Below, piece by piece: positions 9,538-18,963 of a DNA stretch of 64,000 nt (position 1 is its first letter; each line of letters opens with the position of its first letter). Made by a program: the position numbers and the translations under genes. A model generated the notes under the pieces. It saw only the letters and a program-made list of their open reading frames with translations, was not told the DNA's origin and searched no databases. The DNA is from an uncultured Allofournierella sp. (GTDB lineage Bacteria; Bacillota; Clostridia; Oscillospirales; Ruminococcaceae): NCBI GenBank assembly GCA_944382775.1, contig CALWNI010000068.1, forward strand, positions 1-64,000, given 5' to 3'.

Positions 9538-9626
9538 TGGTGCCGCTGACCGGGGTCGAACCGGTACGGTGTATTACCACCGAGGGATTTTAAGTCCCTT
9601 GCGTCTGCCTATTCCGCCACAGCGGC
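9538..9626 (-). tRNA. tRNA-Leu (anticodon UAA), CCA encoded
   Basis: Read on the minus strand from 9626: acceptor GCCGCTG pairs with CAGCGGC (9542-9548), the anticodon loop is CTTAAAA with TAA, a long variable arm follows (class II), and GGTTCGACCCC forms the T loop. The discriminator A (9541) is followed by a genomically encoded CCA (9538-9540). Own promoter and terminator flank it. Confidence 0.97.
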
Positions 9627-9636
9627 AAGTGATATT

Positions 9637-9665
9637 ATAATACACCATACCCCGGTGTTTGTCAA
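9637..9665 (-). promoter_or_regulatory. SigA-type promoter of tRNA-Leu
   Basis: Minus-strand consensus TTGACA (9660-9665), 17-base spacer, TATTAT (9637-9642), ending 10 bases before the mature tRNA 5' end. The same TTGACA-17-TATTAT arrangement precedes tRNA-Ser. Confidence 0.85.
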
Positions 9666-9715
9666 TGGTTTTTTGGAAAAATATTTCTTCTTTTTAGAGT
9701 AACCAGGATTCAGAA

Positions 9716-9744
9716 TTGTAGTTGCCTTAAAATTCGTTTATAAT
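9716..9744 (+). promoter_or_regulatory. Probable promoter of the DUF6311-like gene and rluA-type gene
   Basis: TTGTAG (9716-9721), 17 bases, TATAAT (9739-9744), 60 bases upstream of the start codon. The -10 is perfect and the -35 is weak. Confidence 0.5.
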
Positions 9745-9803
9745 AAACAACGTATCACTTGGAATAATTCCAGTAACAACAAGACTTTGAAAGGGGTTTC
9801 GAT

Positions 9804-11864
9804 ATGCATTCCTTATCGAACAGACCATTGCGCACTTGGCACTATTTCTGTTTGGGCGCTGTGCTAGGTGCGATTGTTTTTCTTTTACTATACGGTATTT
9901 CACCTTTAAATGTTACAAATGATAGTTGGCTGCGTAACGGATATATTGAAGCTGATATCCAGCAGCATTATGCGGGATGGTTGTTCTATCGTCAATCGCC
10001 GCTTACGCTTCCCTTTTGTTATACGCCTAACATCAACTGGCCTAATGGGATTAGTGTAGCTTTTACTGATTCGATTCCTTTGTTTGCTGCATTATTTCGG
10101 GTTCTCTCCCCTATTTTGCCGGCTACGTTTCAGTATTTTGGATTATATACATTTTTCTGCTTTATGCTACAAGGCGGATTTGCAGCAATTTTAATTCAAC
10201 GTTTCACATCCGTTCTACCGGCAATTTTAATAGGGAGTATTCCATTTGTTGTAAGTCCTATTTTATTAGAGCGTGCTTTCCGTCATACAGCATTAGGGGC
10301 GCATTTTCTGGTTTTAGGTACACTATATTATTATATTAGAGGAAAACAAGAGAAGCGATTTATTTATAAAGGCCTATTTGCTTTAAATGCAATTACGTTG
10401 GCAATTCATCCGTATTTTGCACCAATGACTTATGCCATAACATTTGCACTTTTTCTGGAACACTGTGTATCGCAGAAGAGCTGGAAAAAACCACTCCTCT
10501 TTCTAATAAGCAATTTATTGGTCAGCTTATCGGTGGGATGGTTATTTGGACTTTTTCAGGGAGGCTCAACTTCGGGTGGAAGCGGTATACAGTACGGCTA
10601 TTTTTGCATGAATTTAAACGCATTGTGGAATCCCAGTAGCCGAGGTATGAGTCGCTGGAGTTTATTTTTACCTACCCAGAATCAAGTGTTAGGCAACTAC
10701 GATGGTTTTAATTATCTTGGTTTAGGAGTATTGTTGTGTAGTATTGTTTTGGGAATTTCAGTGCTGATACAACGAAAAACACTGTGTTTATTCCAACGGA
10801 TAAGAGAACATTGGGGACTTTTGCTAATTTGTATTTGCTTAGGATTGTTTGCTGTAAGTAATATAATTACGGCAAACGGTGTTGTACTAGCTAAAATTCC
10901 TTTACCACAAACATTCGTCAATCTTGCAACTACGCTGCGTTCCAGTGGACGTTTGTTCTGGCCGGTATATTATTTAATTTATCTTGTTTGTATTATAGGG
11001 GTGATCCGTGTATTACAAAGAACAAAGCAATCTATAATGATTGCAGCATTGAGTATGTTGGTGCTGGTTCAAGTGGTAGATATAAGCCCAGCTTTGTTTG
11101 AAAAATATAATTCAATGCGAGATTATCGCGAACAGGGGTATAATCTATTAGATTCTACTCATGAAAATGGTTTAGGCGCGTTTTTGTCGGCAACAGAATC
11201 ACGCTATGAGCACATCATTGCCTTAGACCCCTTAACAAAAACAGGACTGACGTTAGCACTTTATACAGCAGATCATCAAATGACCAGTACGGATACTTCG
11301 TTTGTGGCACGTTATGACGAAACACAGGCGGTTGAGTTAAGAACAGAATATATAAATTCCATTTTAAATGGTGCCATGCCGAGGGATGCATTGTTTTTAA
11401 CGGAGCAAGAATCCACCTTTTTACAGCTAGCAGACAGCGCAAAAGAACAAGGTGCCTGGTGTGGTGTTCTATTAAAAGTAGAAGATGGAGTCCAAAGTCC
11501 CTTGCTATATGTGATTGCACCAGACATGGAATATGCCGGTAAGTTAGCAAAAGAGTATGATGAAGCGTATCCATTGCATATCGCAGACTACTCGGATGAC
11601 TATTGGGACCATGGTATTTTGAGTTTTAATTTGGAGCAAATTGATCGCGTGGAAGACAAGAATCGTGTTGTTTTATTTTATGATACACCACTTGCACGAA
11701 GAAAATTAGAAAATGCAACGGCATTGGTAGCGAATGGCGTACAATATCCGATTGTTTCAATGAGTGATAAAGATGCCGGATGGATTATGGTAACCTTAGA
11801 AATTGAGGATGCCCATGATTTATATGAAAATGGACAAAGTAAAGATTTGGAGAGTATTGCATGA
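9804..11864 (+). CDS. Large polytopic membrane protein (DUF6311-like, possible GT-C type glycosyltransferase)
   Basis: A 686-residue protein with about ten to eleven hydrophobic segments (about 10-430) and a C-terminal extracytoplasmic domain of about 250 residues. After the first membrane segment comes an acidic/aromatic loop, ADIQQHYAGWLFYR, followed by GISVAFTDSIPLFA. This resembles DUF6311 membrane proteins and the first-loop acidic motifs of GT-C glycosyltransferases. I infer lipid-linked sugar transfer to a cell-envelope polymer, but no donor or acceptor can be named. GAAAGGGG precedes the ATG. The stop overlaps the start of the pseudouridine synthase by 4 bases (ATGA), an operon without obvious functional link. 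Confidence 0.65.
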   Translation: MHSLSNRPLRTWHYFCLGAVLGAIVFLLLYGISPLNVTNDSWLRNGYIEADIQQHYAGWLFYRQSPLTLPFCYTPNINWPNGISVAFTDSIPLFAALFRVLSPILPATFQYFGLYTFFCFMLQGGFAAILIQRFTSVLPAILIGSIPFVVSPILLERAFRHTALGAHFLVLGTLYYYIRGKQEKRFIYKGLFALNAITLAIHPYFAPMTYAITFALFLEHCVSQKSWKKPLLFLISNLLVSLSVGWLFGLFQGGSTSGGSGIQYGYFCMNLNALWNPSSRGMSRWSLFLPTQNQVLGNYDGFNYLGLGVLLCSIVLGISVLIQRKTLCLFQRIREHWGLLLICICLGLFAVSNIITANGVVLAKIPLPQTFVNLATTLRSSGRLFWPVYYLIYLVCIIGVIRVLQRTKQSIMIAALSMLVLVQVVDISPALFEKYNSMRDYREQGYNLLDSTHENGLGAFLSATESRYEHIIALDPLTKTGLTLALYTADHQMTSTDTSFVARYDETQAVELRTEYINSILNGAMPRDALFLTEQESTFLQLADSAKEQGAWCGVLLKVEDGVQSPLLYVIAPDMEYAGKLAKEYDEAYPLHIADYSDDYWDHGILSFNLEQIDRVEDKNRVVLFYDTPLARRKLENATALVANGVQYPIVSMSDKDAGWIMVTLEIEDAHDLYENGQSKDLESIA

Positions 11865-12817
11865 AGGTTATTAAAGTAAAATCGCTGTTACCTATTCGCT
11901 TGGATAAATATTTAATGGAGCAATTCCCTGCTTTAAATATCGGAAAATTAAATAAAGCATTACGAGAAAACAAGATTAAATTGAATGGAAAAAAACAACC
12001 ACTATCTACGCGTGTGTGTGCTGGTGATGAGATAAAGCTGTTTATTTTAGATGAACAATTGGAACCAACGCCACAGAAAGTAGAAGGTCCCTCTTTTTTG
12101 AACGCTTCTTTTCCTGCAGAGGTAATTTATGAAGATGACTTCGTTTTAATTGCAAATAAGCCTGCAGGGGTTGCCGTAATGGATGAAAAGACACCTGATA
12201 CATTAATCAATAGAGTGCTGCTGTATCTATATCAAAAACAAACATGGACACCCGGCGAATCAGAAACACCAGCACTTTGTCATCGTTTGGACACAGGGAC
12301 AGCAGGACTTGTAATTGTTGCCAAAACGTCAAAAGCGGAAGCGTTGCTGGTTCAGCTTATTCGGGAACGCATTATTAAAAAACGATATGTTTGTGTTACA
12401 TTTGGGCACCCGCAACCAGCAAAAAATATTTTAAAAGGATATCTTTGGAAAGATGCTCAAAAAGGAAAAGTTGTTGTATGCAATAAACCAGGTGCGGATC
12501 GAAAAGCAATTGAAACCCATTATGAAACCATGCACAAAAGTGGTCGATTTGCTTTATTAAAAGTTGATTTGATTACGGGTAGAACACATCAGATACGAGC
12601 TCACCTAGCAAGTATTGGTTGCCCTATTTTGGGTGATAGCAAATATGGCAATAATGCGATAAATCGAGAGTTAAAGTTTAAATACCAAGCATTGTGCGCA
12701 TATGAGCTTTCCTTCCCTATATTGGATTATCCGGAATTACAAGGTTTGAGCGGAAAAACCATACGAGCAGAAAAGCCTTGGTGGTATAATCAAATGTTGC
12801 AACACCAATTAAAATAA
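11861..12817 (+). CDS. RluA-family 23S rRNA/tRNA pseudouridine synthase
   Basis: A 318-residue pseudouridine synthase: S4-type RNA-binding domain at about 12-60 (LDKYLMEQFPAL), then the RluA catalytic domain with VIYEDDFVLIANKPAGV (about 89-105), the catalytic Asp in HRLDTGTAGL (about 143-152), and the C-terminal GRTHQIRAHLA block (about 241-251). It isomerises uridine to pseudouridine in rRNA or tRNA; whether it is RluC- or RluD-like cannot be decided from sequence alone. ATG overlaps the upstream gene by 4 bases and has GGAGAG upstream. A strong terminator follows. Confidence 0.92.
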   Translation: MKVIKVKSLLPIRLDKYLMEQFPALNIGKLNKALRENKIKLNGKKQPLSTRVCAGDEIKLFILDEQLEPTPQKVEGPSFLNASFPAEVIYEDDFVLIANKPAGVAVMDEKTPDTLINRVLLYLYQKQTWTPGESETPALCHRLDTGTAGLVIVAKTSKAEALLVQLIRERIIKKRYVCVTFGHPQPAKNILKGYLWKDAQKGKVVVCNKPGADRKAIETHYETMHKSGRFALLKVDLITGRTHQIRAHLASIGCPILGDSKYGNNAINRELKFKYQALCAYELSFPILDYPELQGLSGKTIRAEKPWWYNQMLQHQLK

Positions 12818-12866
12818 AATGCCAGGTAATATGGCTTAAAGTGTTCGCTAATTGTTTAAACAACCG

Positions 12867-12908
12867 AAAGGGCTTATTGTCTGTAAATCACAGGCGACAA
12901 GCCCTTTT
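12867..12908 (+). terminator. Terminator after the pseudouridine synthase gene
   Basis: Hairpin with arms 12867-12883 and 12891-12908 (AAAGGGCTT paired with AAGCCCTTT, plus an inner stem), ending in a T run. Confidence 0.8.
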
Positions 12909-12970
12909 GATTTATTTAACAAAAAATGCTTAGGGGTCGTTTTAGGGGTAGTATACTTATTTATAAAAGT

Positions 12971-13007
12971 AAAAACCACGGTAAACACTGAGTTTACCGT
13001 GGTTTTT
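12971..13007 (-). terminator. Terminator downstream of tRNA-Ser (bidirectional)
   Basis: Near-perfect 16-bp inverted repeat, arms 12971-12986 and 12992-13007 (AACCACGGTAAAC with its complement), A/T runs on both sides. It ends transcription of tRNA-Ser on the minus strand. Confidence 0.85.
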
Positions 13008-13009
13008 TA

Positions 13010-13101
13010 TGGCGGAAAGAGAGGGATTCGAACCCTCGGTGGGTTTATGGCCCACACACGATTTCCAGTCGTGCGCCTTAGACCAGCTCAGCCATCTTTC
13101 C
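13010..13101 (-). tRNA. tRNA-Ser (anticodon GGA), CCA encoded
   Basis: Minus strand from 13101: acceptor GGAAAGA pairs with TCTTTCC (13014-13020), anticodon GGA in CTGGAAA, long variable arm typical of serine tRNAs, T loop GGTTCGAATCC, discriminator G and encoded CCA (13010-13012). Confidence 0.97.
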
Positions 13102-13129
13102 AAATATAGATTGTGTTTTCGCCTTTAAT

Positions 13130-13158
13130 ATAATATATGATTTCGTTTTAAATGTCAA
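13130..13158 (-). promoter_or_regulatory. SigA-type promoter of tRNA-Ser
   Basis: Minus-strand TTGACA (13153-13158), 17-base spacer, TATTAT (13130-13135), 28 bases before the tRNA 5' end. Confidence 0.85.
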
Positions 13159-13179
13159 TAGAAATTTTTGAAAAAAGAG

Positions 13180-13213
13180 AAACTCCCTCTACTGTTTTCA
13201 GTAGAGGGAGTTT
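13180..13213 (-). terminator. Terminator of the small 101-residue protein gene
   Basis: Perfect 15-bp stem (arms 13180-13194 and 13199-13213, AAACTCCCTCTACTG and complement) with a four-base loop and T-rich minus-strand tail, 5 bases past the stop codon. Confidence 0.85.
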
Positions 13214-13217
13214 GCAC

Positions 13218-13523
13218 TTAGCAATTGTTATTGTTGTCGCAGCAGGGATAATACAGATTGTTGCAAACAAACTCAAGCTTTTCCTTCAGAATGTTTTCCA
13301 AACCGCCAATAACATTTACCATGTTAGCAACAGATTCGTTGACTTCCATCAGCTGACAGAAATCAATGTCTTCCATGGCGATGGCGCGCTGAAGCTTCTC
13401 GCCTTCTGCGTTCAGGATATGGCTCATTGCGGTTTCTTCCAGTGCAATACTCTCCAAAAGATCGGTTACTGCTTGGTGCATGCTCACAGGATGGGGATTA
13501 GTTGCGATACTTGGCATAGACAT
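13218..13523 (-). CDS. Small conserved clostridial protein of unknown function
   Basis: A 101-residue, mostly helical protein with the block LLESIALEETAMSHILNAEG (22-41) followed by EKLQRA. This AxEE..xxHIxNAEGEKLQ pattern recurs in small clostridial proteins and in C-terminal regions of exosporium or collagen-like surface proteins, so a spore-surface link is possible but unproven. The C terminus is cysteine- and asparagine-rich (CCDNNNNC). GGAGGT precedes the ATG at 13523 and a strong terminator follows, so it is a well-expressed single gene. No membrane segment or signal peptide is visible. Confidence 0.75.
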   Translation of the reverse strand: MSMPSIATNPHPVSMHQAVTDLLESIALEETAMSHILNAEGEKLQRAIAMEDIDFCQLMEVNESVANMVNVIGGLENILKEKLEFVCNNLYYPCCDNNNNC

Positions 13524-13632
13524 ATTAACTTACCTCCGTAATTTGAATTACCATACATAAATGTTGGTTATCCCAATATATGCAGAGGCTACTATTTTGT
13601 GCATACCATTTTAAAAATTGCAGGCAGGTGTT

Positions 13633-15240
13633 TTACTGTTTGTTTTCGAACGTTCTGTCCAGAACCTCTTTAAACACAGGTTTACTGTAGTAATAGCCTT
13701 GTACAAAGATACGTTCATTATGAAATGCTTTAATTGTGTCTACTTCGCGTTGTTGTTCTACACCTTCTAATACAACATCACGATTTTTAATTCGAGCAAT
13801 TTGACTGATAAAGTTTACTACTTCTTTTTTTAGGCTATCTTCATCAATTCCATTTACTAAGCTACGATCTACTTTTACGACATCGATATCCAGTTTTAAC
13901 AGTAAATCAAAATTGGAATATTCGGTTCCAAAATCGTCAATCGCTATTTTAAAGCCAGCTTCTTTCAGCGCCTGAAGATTCTGTGTCGCATTTGCCAGAT
14001 CTTCCATTTTGATGCGTTCAATAATTTCTAAACATATTTTATTAGCGCCAAGCCCAGATTGCTTTAAAAGGTCACTGGCTTTTTTTGTGAAATGCTTGTT
14101 TTCGATTTCATTCAAAGAAATGTTAACAGAAATATAAAAATCTTTATGAAGCATACAAGAATAATTTTGAATCACTTGATAATCTTGCATGGCTTTTTGA
14201 AGAATCCATAATGACACATCGTAAAGCATATCGTGCTTTTCGATATCCGGAATAAATTGCAATGGCGGAATCATTTTTTTATCGCACATTAAACGTAACA
14301 ATGCTTCAAATCCAACAATAGTATTGTTTACCGAATTATAAATCGGTTGATATTGCAAAACATAATTGTTTTTTAGCATGTTTTCTTTAATTTGATTTTT
14401 AATCTTTTGATGCCGCCATTTTGGGATAACAATGGATACTCCGATAATCAACAAAAGAATAACTAAAACAACAATCATTCGATTGGTTTGTTTTACTGTG
14501 TTTTCTTCAAAATATCGATTATACAGTTGATGAATGGGATCGGGCGATTTTTTATGAAGCTCAAGAATCGCTTGATCAAACTGATCTAAAATTGCTCGGC
14601 TATTTTTGTTACCCGCAATATACGCTTGGTCACCGCTAAATTCATAAATCTTAAGGCTTTTGTCTGTTTTGGAAGCGGAAGAATGTGATATAACATCCAA
14701 TTCTCCTTGTTCAAAAAGCTTCTGAAGGTCATTCCAGTTTTCACCTTCGATAAAATTGGCATGAACACCAATCGATTCAAAATAATTGGATATAAATTGA
14801 GCACTTTTACTTTGTGGTACTACACCAACTTTAACGGAATCGGCGAATTTCAGCTGCTCCAAATCACCAATATTAGAGTATAGACCGAAATTTTCTGTTA
14901 TGATGCTTTGCTCAGAATAAATCATATGTTCTAAACGCTCGCTACTAATCGAGATGCCTAAAACCACATCAACTGTTCCATCTTTAAGCCAACCCAGATT
15001 ATCTTGAAAGCTACCGATCTTATAGGTATGAGAAAAATCACATTTTGTTTCAAGCAAATTGAGCAAATCATTATAAAAGCCTGTTACATTTCCTTGCTCA
15101 TCTACAAAGTAATAAGGCGCACATTCGTACACACCAACTACAATAGAAGAACCCTCTGCAGAAATGGGAAATGCGAAACACAGCATCGTCATTACGAGCA
15201 GGATACAGAATAACAGAAAAATTTTGTGTAATTTTTTCAT
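13633..15240 (-). CDS. Membrane-bound solute-binding/EAL-domain c-di-GMP phosphodiesterase
   Basis: A 535-residue receptor-type signalling enzyme. A signal segment (6-26) leads into an extracytoplasmic SBP_bac_3 (amino-acid-binding-like) domain at about 32-245, a transmembrane helix (255-273) and a cytoplasmic EAL domain (about 285-535). The EAL catalytic set is intact: FEALLR (311-316), ISVNIS, LEIIER, AIDDFGTEYS, VVKVDRS, LEGVE and QGYYYSKP, so it should hydrolyse c-di-GMP. No GGDEF domain is present. Start placed at the ATG at 15240 (AGAAAGG upstream); 23 extra upstream codons are out of keeping with the signal peptide. It probably couples sensing of a small amino compound to c-di-GMP level. 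Monocistronic, next to but not co-transcribed with the liv operon. Confidence 0.88.
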   Translation of the reverse strand: MKKLHKIFLLFCILLVMTMLCFAFPISAEGSSIVVGVYECAPYYFVDEQGNVTGFYNDLLNLLETKCDFSHTYKIGSFQDNLGWLKDGTVDVVLGISISSERLEHMIYSEQSIITENFGLYSNIGDLEQLKFADSVKVGVVPQSKSAQFISNYFESIGVHANFIEGENWNDLQKLFEQGELDVISHSSASKTDKSLKIYEFSGDQAYIAGNKNSRAILDQFDQAILELHKKSPDPIHQLYNRYFEENTVKQTNRMIVVLVILLLIIGVSIVIPKWRHQKIKNQIKENMLKNNYVLQYQPIYNSVNNTIVGFEALLRLMCDKKMIPPLQFIPDIEKHDMLYDVSLWILQKAMQDYQVIQNYSCMLHKDFYISVNISLNEIENKHFTKKASDLLKQSGLGANKICLEIIERIKMEDLANATQNLQALKEAGFKIAIDDFGTEYSNFDLLLKLDIDVVKVDRSLVNGIDEDSLKKEVVNFISQIARIKNRDVVLEGVEQQREVDTIKAFHNERIFVQGYYYSKPVFKEVLDRTFENKQ

Positions 15241-15386
15241 GTAAGAAAACCTTTCTGGCTGCTTCAATGTAAAAGCATTGGATTCAATAAAAACCAATAA
15301 TTTACACAAACAAAAGACCGCAAATTTTCGATATATTTAATAGTATATCATATATCTTGCAGCAAAAACAATAGAACAAAAATAAA

Positions 15387-15428
15387 AGCAATTAATGCTA
15401 GATAAATACTTCTCTAACATTAATTGCT
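15387..15428 (-). terminator. Terminator of the liv operon
   Basis: Inverted repeat AGCAATTAATG (15387-15397) and complement (15418-15428), 20-base loop, T-rich tail on the minus strand. It starts 12 bases past the livF stop; low GC, so moderate strength. Confidence 0.65.
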
Positions 15429-15439
15429 GTTGGTTTATT

Positions 15440-16156
15440 TTAACACCCCAGATATGCTTTGCGAATTTCTATATTGTTGGCTAATTCGTCTGCTGGACCT
15501 TCCATTTTTATGGTTCCGGTTTCCAATACATATGCCCGGTCTGCAATTTCCAGAGCCATTTTTGCGTTTTGCTCAACCAACAAAATAGTAACACCTTCTT
15601 GATTTACATCTTGGATGATTTTAAAAATCTCTTTTACTAAAAGTGGTGATAACCCCATAGATGGTTCGTCCAACAAGAGCATTTTAGGTTTGCACATCAA
15701 AGCGCGACCAATGGCCAACATTTGCTGTTCTCCCCCGGATAATGTGCCTGCTTGCTGCTTTCGACGTTCTTTTAAGCGTGGAAGGCGCTCGAAAATTCGT
15801 TCTAAATCATTTGCAACTGCGGCAGATCCGTCTTTTCTTGTATAGGCACCTAGTGTAAGATTTTCTTGTACCGTAAGGTGGCTGAATACTCGCCTGCCCT
15901 CCGGAACTTGCGATAATCCCAAGCGGATTATTTTATGGGCTTCCATTTGTGTGATCGGATTTCCTAAAAAAGATACTTCACCTGTTTTGGGTTTTAAAAG
16001 CCCGGAAATGGTATGCATTGTTGTGGTTTTGCCTGCTCCATTCGCACCGATTAATGTAACAATTTCCCCTTCGTTTACATGAAACGAAATATCCTTGATT
16101 GCGTGAATGGAACCGTAAAATACATTTAAATTCTTAACCTGAAGCATTTCTCCCAT
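15440..16156 (-). CDS. livF: Branched-chain amino acid ABC transporter ATPase LivF
   Basis: A 238-residue ABC ATPase: Walker A GANGAGKTT (about 38-46), Q-loop, signature LSGGEQQM (about 139-146), Walker B LLLDEPSMGL (about 161-170) and switch His in the LLVEQN region. LivF-type proteins have the VLETG.I C-terminal block seen here. With LivG it powers uptake of Leu/Ile/Val or related amino acids. GGAGGT lies upstream of the ATG; the gap to livG is only 3 bases. Last gene of the operon. Confidence 0.95.
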   Translation of the reverse strand: MGEMLQVKNLNVFYGSIHAIKDISFHVNEGEIVTLIGANGAGKTTTMHTISGLLKPKTGEVSFLGNPITQMEAHKIIRLGLSQVPEGRRVFSHLTVQENLTLGAYTRKDGSAAVANDLERIFERLPRLKERRKQQAGTLSGGEQQMLAIGRALMCKPKMLLLDEPSMGLSPLLVKEIFKIIQDVNQEGVTILLVEQNAKMALEIADRAYVLETGTIKMEGPADELANNIEIRKAYLGC

Positions 16157-16159
16157 CGT

Positions 16160-16921
16160 TTAATCACCTCCCAAATATGCTGCAATTACTCTGGGATTGT
16201 TACGGATGGATTCACCGTTTCCCTGTGCGATAATACGTCCATATTCCAGCACATAAATATGCTCACAAATGCCCATAACAAAGTTCATGTCATGCTCAAT
16301 TAACAGAATAGCAACATCAAATTCTTTTTGCACAAATTTAATGGTATTCATGAGTTCTTCGCTTTCGCTTGGGTTCATACCGGCCGCCGGTTCATCTAAT
16401 AGTAAGAGTTTCGGGTTGGTTGCCAATGCTCTTGCAATCTCAAGTTTTCGTTGTTTACCGTAAGGCAGGCTGGATGCAGGGCTTTGGGCAACTGTATCTA
16501 AATCAAAAATTTTAAGCAATTTCAAGGCTTTGTAATCCATTTCTTGCTCTTTCTCTTTGAAACCAGGCAAACGAAAAATTCCTGTAAATGCAGAATACTT
16601 TATTTGATTGTGTAAGCCGATTTTTACGTTATCTAAAACACTCATTTCGCCAAACAGCCGAATGTTTTGAAATGTGCGAGCAATACCGGCTTGATTTATT
16701 TTAGCGGGAGATTTGCCGGTGATGTTTTTTTCATCTAGGATAATATCACCTTCCGTAGGGCGATATACACCGGTTAACAAATTAAATACAGTTGTTTTAC
16801 CCGCGCCATTTGGGCCAATGAGACCATACAAATGGCCTTTTTCAAGTTTGATATCCAATTGACTTACCGCTTGCAAACCGCCGAATGCAATACCAACATT
16901 CATTACTTCCAGTAATGCCAT
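16160..16921 (-). CDS. livG: Branched-chain amino acid ABC transporter ATPase LivG
   Basis: A 253-residue ABC ATPase of the LivG type: Walker A GPNGAGKTT (about 36-44), signature variant LPYGKQRKLEIARAL (about 148-162; the family normally has LPYG.QR in place of LSGGQ), Walker B LLLDEPAAGMNP (about 172-183) and switch His in IEHDMNFVM. Together with LivF it forms the nucleotide-binding pair. It follows livM by 3 bases. Confidence 0.95.
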   Translation of the reverse strand: MALLEVMNVGIAFGGLQAVSQLDIKLEKGHLYGLIGPNGAGKTTVFNLLTGVYRPTEGDIILDEKNITGKSPAKINQAGIARTFQNIRLFGEMSVLDNVKIGLHNQIKYSAFTGIFRLPGFKEKEQEMDYKALKLLKIFDLDTVAQSPASSLPYGKQRKLEIARALATNPKLLLLDEPAAGMNPSESEELMNTIKFVQKEFDVAILLIEHDMNFVMGICEHIYVLEYGRIIAQGNGESIRNNPRVIAAYLGGD

Positions 16922-16924
16922 ACA

Positions 16925-18016
16925 TTACACCTCTTCCGATTGGCGTTTTTGTTTGATAAATCTAGCAGCAATGCCACTGCGTGAAATTTTTGAAACAAAG
17001 TTTGAGCGCCATGCCAACACCTGTGGACTTTGATTAAATATCATCATTGCAATAAGTACCACTGCATAGATCAACATACGATAATCTTGTAATTCACGCA
17101 ACAATTCCGGCAATACATACAATACAGTAGCTGCAATAATAGAACCACGAATATTACCAATACCACCGAGTACAACAAAAACCAAAACCAAAATAGAGGT
17201 ATTGTAATCAAATTTCTTAGCAGCTAGTGTGGAGAAATTCAAAGCATACAATACGCCGGCCATTCCCGCAAAGGATGCAGAAATAATAAATGCCATAAGC
17301 TTATATTTTGTGATATTGATTCCGGTGGCTTCTGCAGCAATTCGGTTATCGCGAATGGACATGATAGCACGGCCGGCCCGTGAAGTGATTAAGTTCAAAA
17401 TTACAAACAAAGTGATAATGACCAAAATGGTTCCGGCTGTAAAGGTAGATGCTTTGGGCATACCGGTAATGCCGATTGCGCCGTTTACAATTACCTCTCC
17501 GCTTTCGTCTAATCCCAAAGCAGAAACGTCTTTCATAGAAAAATGGAATCCATTGCTATCCCACCCTACATAAATTGCATTGAGTAAGTTTTTAATGATT
17601 TCACCAAATGCAAGAGTGACAATGGCAAGATAATCTCCGCGCAAACGCAGTACAGGGATTCCAATTAGAGCCCCAAAGATGCCTGCAAAGATTCCGCCAA
17701 TCATGATTGCTAATGTAAACCCTACAACAGGCGACATTTGCGAGCCGGAAATCATCCAAAAAATAGCACCAGAAAAGGCACCTACACTCATAAATCCGGC
17801 ATGTCCCAAACTAAGTTCACCTAAGATACCTACCGTCAAATTTAACGAAACCGCCAAAACAACATAGGTACAGATAGGAACGAGCATGCCTTGCATTGAA
17901 TTATTTAGTACACCGGCATTGACGAGTATCTGAACGACAATATAAAAAACAAGAACCATACCATAGTTAATTAGGTTGTTGCAGGTGGAAGGCTTTAAAT
18001 TTTTAATTGCATTCAT
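16925..18016 (-). CDS. livM: Branched-chain amino acid ABC transporter permease LivM
   Basis: A 363-residue permease with eight to nine hydrophobic segments; the family motif LSLGHAGFMSVGAF (about 68-81) and the SIRDNRIAAEATGIN coupling helix (about 229-243) identify LivM. The C-terminal tail is basic. It pairs with LivH to form the membrane channel. It is 10 bases downstream of livH. Confidence 0.95.
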   Translation of the reverse strand: MNAIKNLKPSTCNNLINYGMVLVFYIVVQILVNAGVLNNSMQGMLVPICTYVVLAVSLNLTVGILGELSLGHAGFMSVGAFSGAIFWMISGSQMSPVVGFTLAIMIGGIFAGIFGALIGIPVLRLRGDYLAIVTLAFGEIIKNLLNAIYVGWDSNGFHFSMKDVSALGLDESGEVIVNGAIGITGMPKASTFTAGTILVIITLFVILNLITSRAGRAIMSIRDNRIAAEATGINITKYKLMAFIISASFAGMAGVLYALNFSTLAAKKFDYNTSILVLVFVVLGGIGNIRGSIIAATVLYVLPELLRELQDYRMLIYAVVLIAMMIFNQSPQVLAWRSNFVSKISRSGIAARFIKQKRQSEEV

Positions 18017-18026
18017 TTATACCACC

Positions 18027-18908
18027 TCACACTTTTTCGTTGATTTTTTTGCCCAACAATCCAGTTGGACGAACCAGCAATACAACAATTAAAACAGCAA
18101 ATACAATTGCATCTGCCAGTTGTGTGGAAATATAGGCTTTGCTTAGGATTTCAATAATTCCCAACAATACTCCGCCAAGCATTGCACCGGGAATAGAGCC
18201 AATACCGCCAAATACCGCTGCGGTAAATGCTTTAATACCAGGCATTGCACCTGTAGTGGGCTGTAAAGTGGGATATGCCGAACACAGCAATACACCTGCC
18301 ACAGCAGCCAATGCAGAACCAATGGCAAAGGTTAATGCAATGGTGTAATTGACGTTGATACCCATAAGTTGAGCTGCGCCCTTATCTTCTGAAACTGCTA
18401 ACATTGCATTACCTACTTTTGTGCGGTTTACAAATAGCATAAGACCAATCATAATGACGGTAGAAGTTACAATGGTAACAATTGTTTCCCCGGAAATAAC
18501 CAGTTGTCCGTTGGCGAGTTTTAACGGCGGAATAGTTACAACTGAAGTAAAAGATTTGGGATCAGAACCCCAAAAGAGCAGTGCTAAGTTTTGGAGTAAA
18601 TAGCTAACACCAATTGCTGTAATTAAAACCGCCAACGAAGAGGCCCCGCGCAGCGGTTTGTATGCAAAACGTTCAATTATAATACCTAGCAATGTACAAG
18701 CTACCATGGAAATGATAATGGCTACAAGTGGTGGAATACCCATTTGGTTTATCCCGATAAAAACCAGATAGCTGCCTACCATAATAACATCGCCATGGGC
18801 AAAATTTAGCATTTTTGCAATGCCATATACCATGGTATATCCCAGCGCAATAATGGCATAAACACTGCCCAAGCTTATGCCGTTAATTAAGTAGGATAAA
18901 AACTCCAT
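18027..18908 (-). CDS. livH: Branched-chain amino acid ABC transporter permease LivH
   Basis: A 293-residue permease with about eight hydrophobic segments. The N-terminal block MLNFAHGDVIMVGSY (33-47) and GIKAFTAAVFGGIGSIPGA (about 223-241) are the LivH hallmarks. First membrane gene after livK, separated from it by a hairpin terminator that probably lowers expression of livHMGF relative to the binding protein. Confidence 0.95.
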   Translation of the reverse strand: MEFLSYLINGISLGSVYAIIALGYTMVYGIAKMLNFAHGDVIMVGSYLVFIGINQMGIPPLVAIIISMVACTLLGIIIERFAYKPLRGASSLAVLITAIGVSYLLQNLALLFWGSDPKSFTSVVTIPPLKLANGQLVISGETIVTIVTSTVIMIGLMLFVNRTKVGNAMLAVSEDKGAAQLMGINVNYTIALTFAIGSALAAVAGVLLCSAYPTLQPTTGAMPGIKAFTAAVFGGIGSIPGAMLGGVLLGIIEILSKAYISTQLADAIVFAVLIVVLLVRPTGLLGKKINEKV

Positions 18909-18963
18909 ACGCGATTCCTCTTTTCTTTGTTCGAAATCGAAATTTTTCTAATAGTTTGAAAAG

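Noticed and set aside
12852..13109. 85-residue plus-strand frame ending in GIRTLGGFMAHTRFPVVRL
   Set aside because: It is the antisense of tRNA-Ser; this peptide is a familiar artefact of serine tRNA genes.
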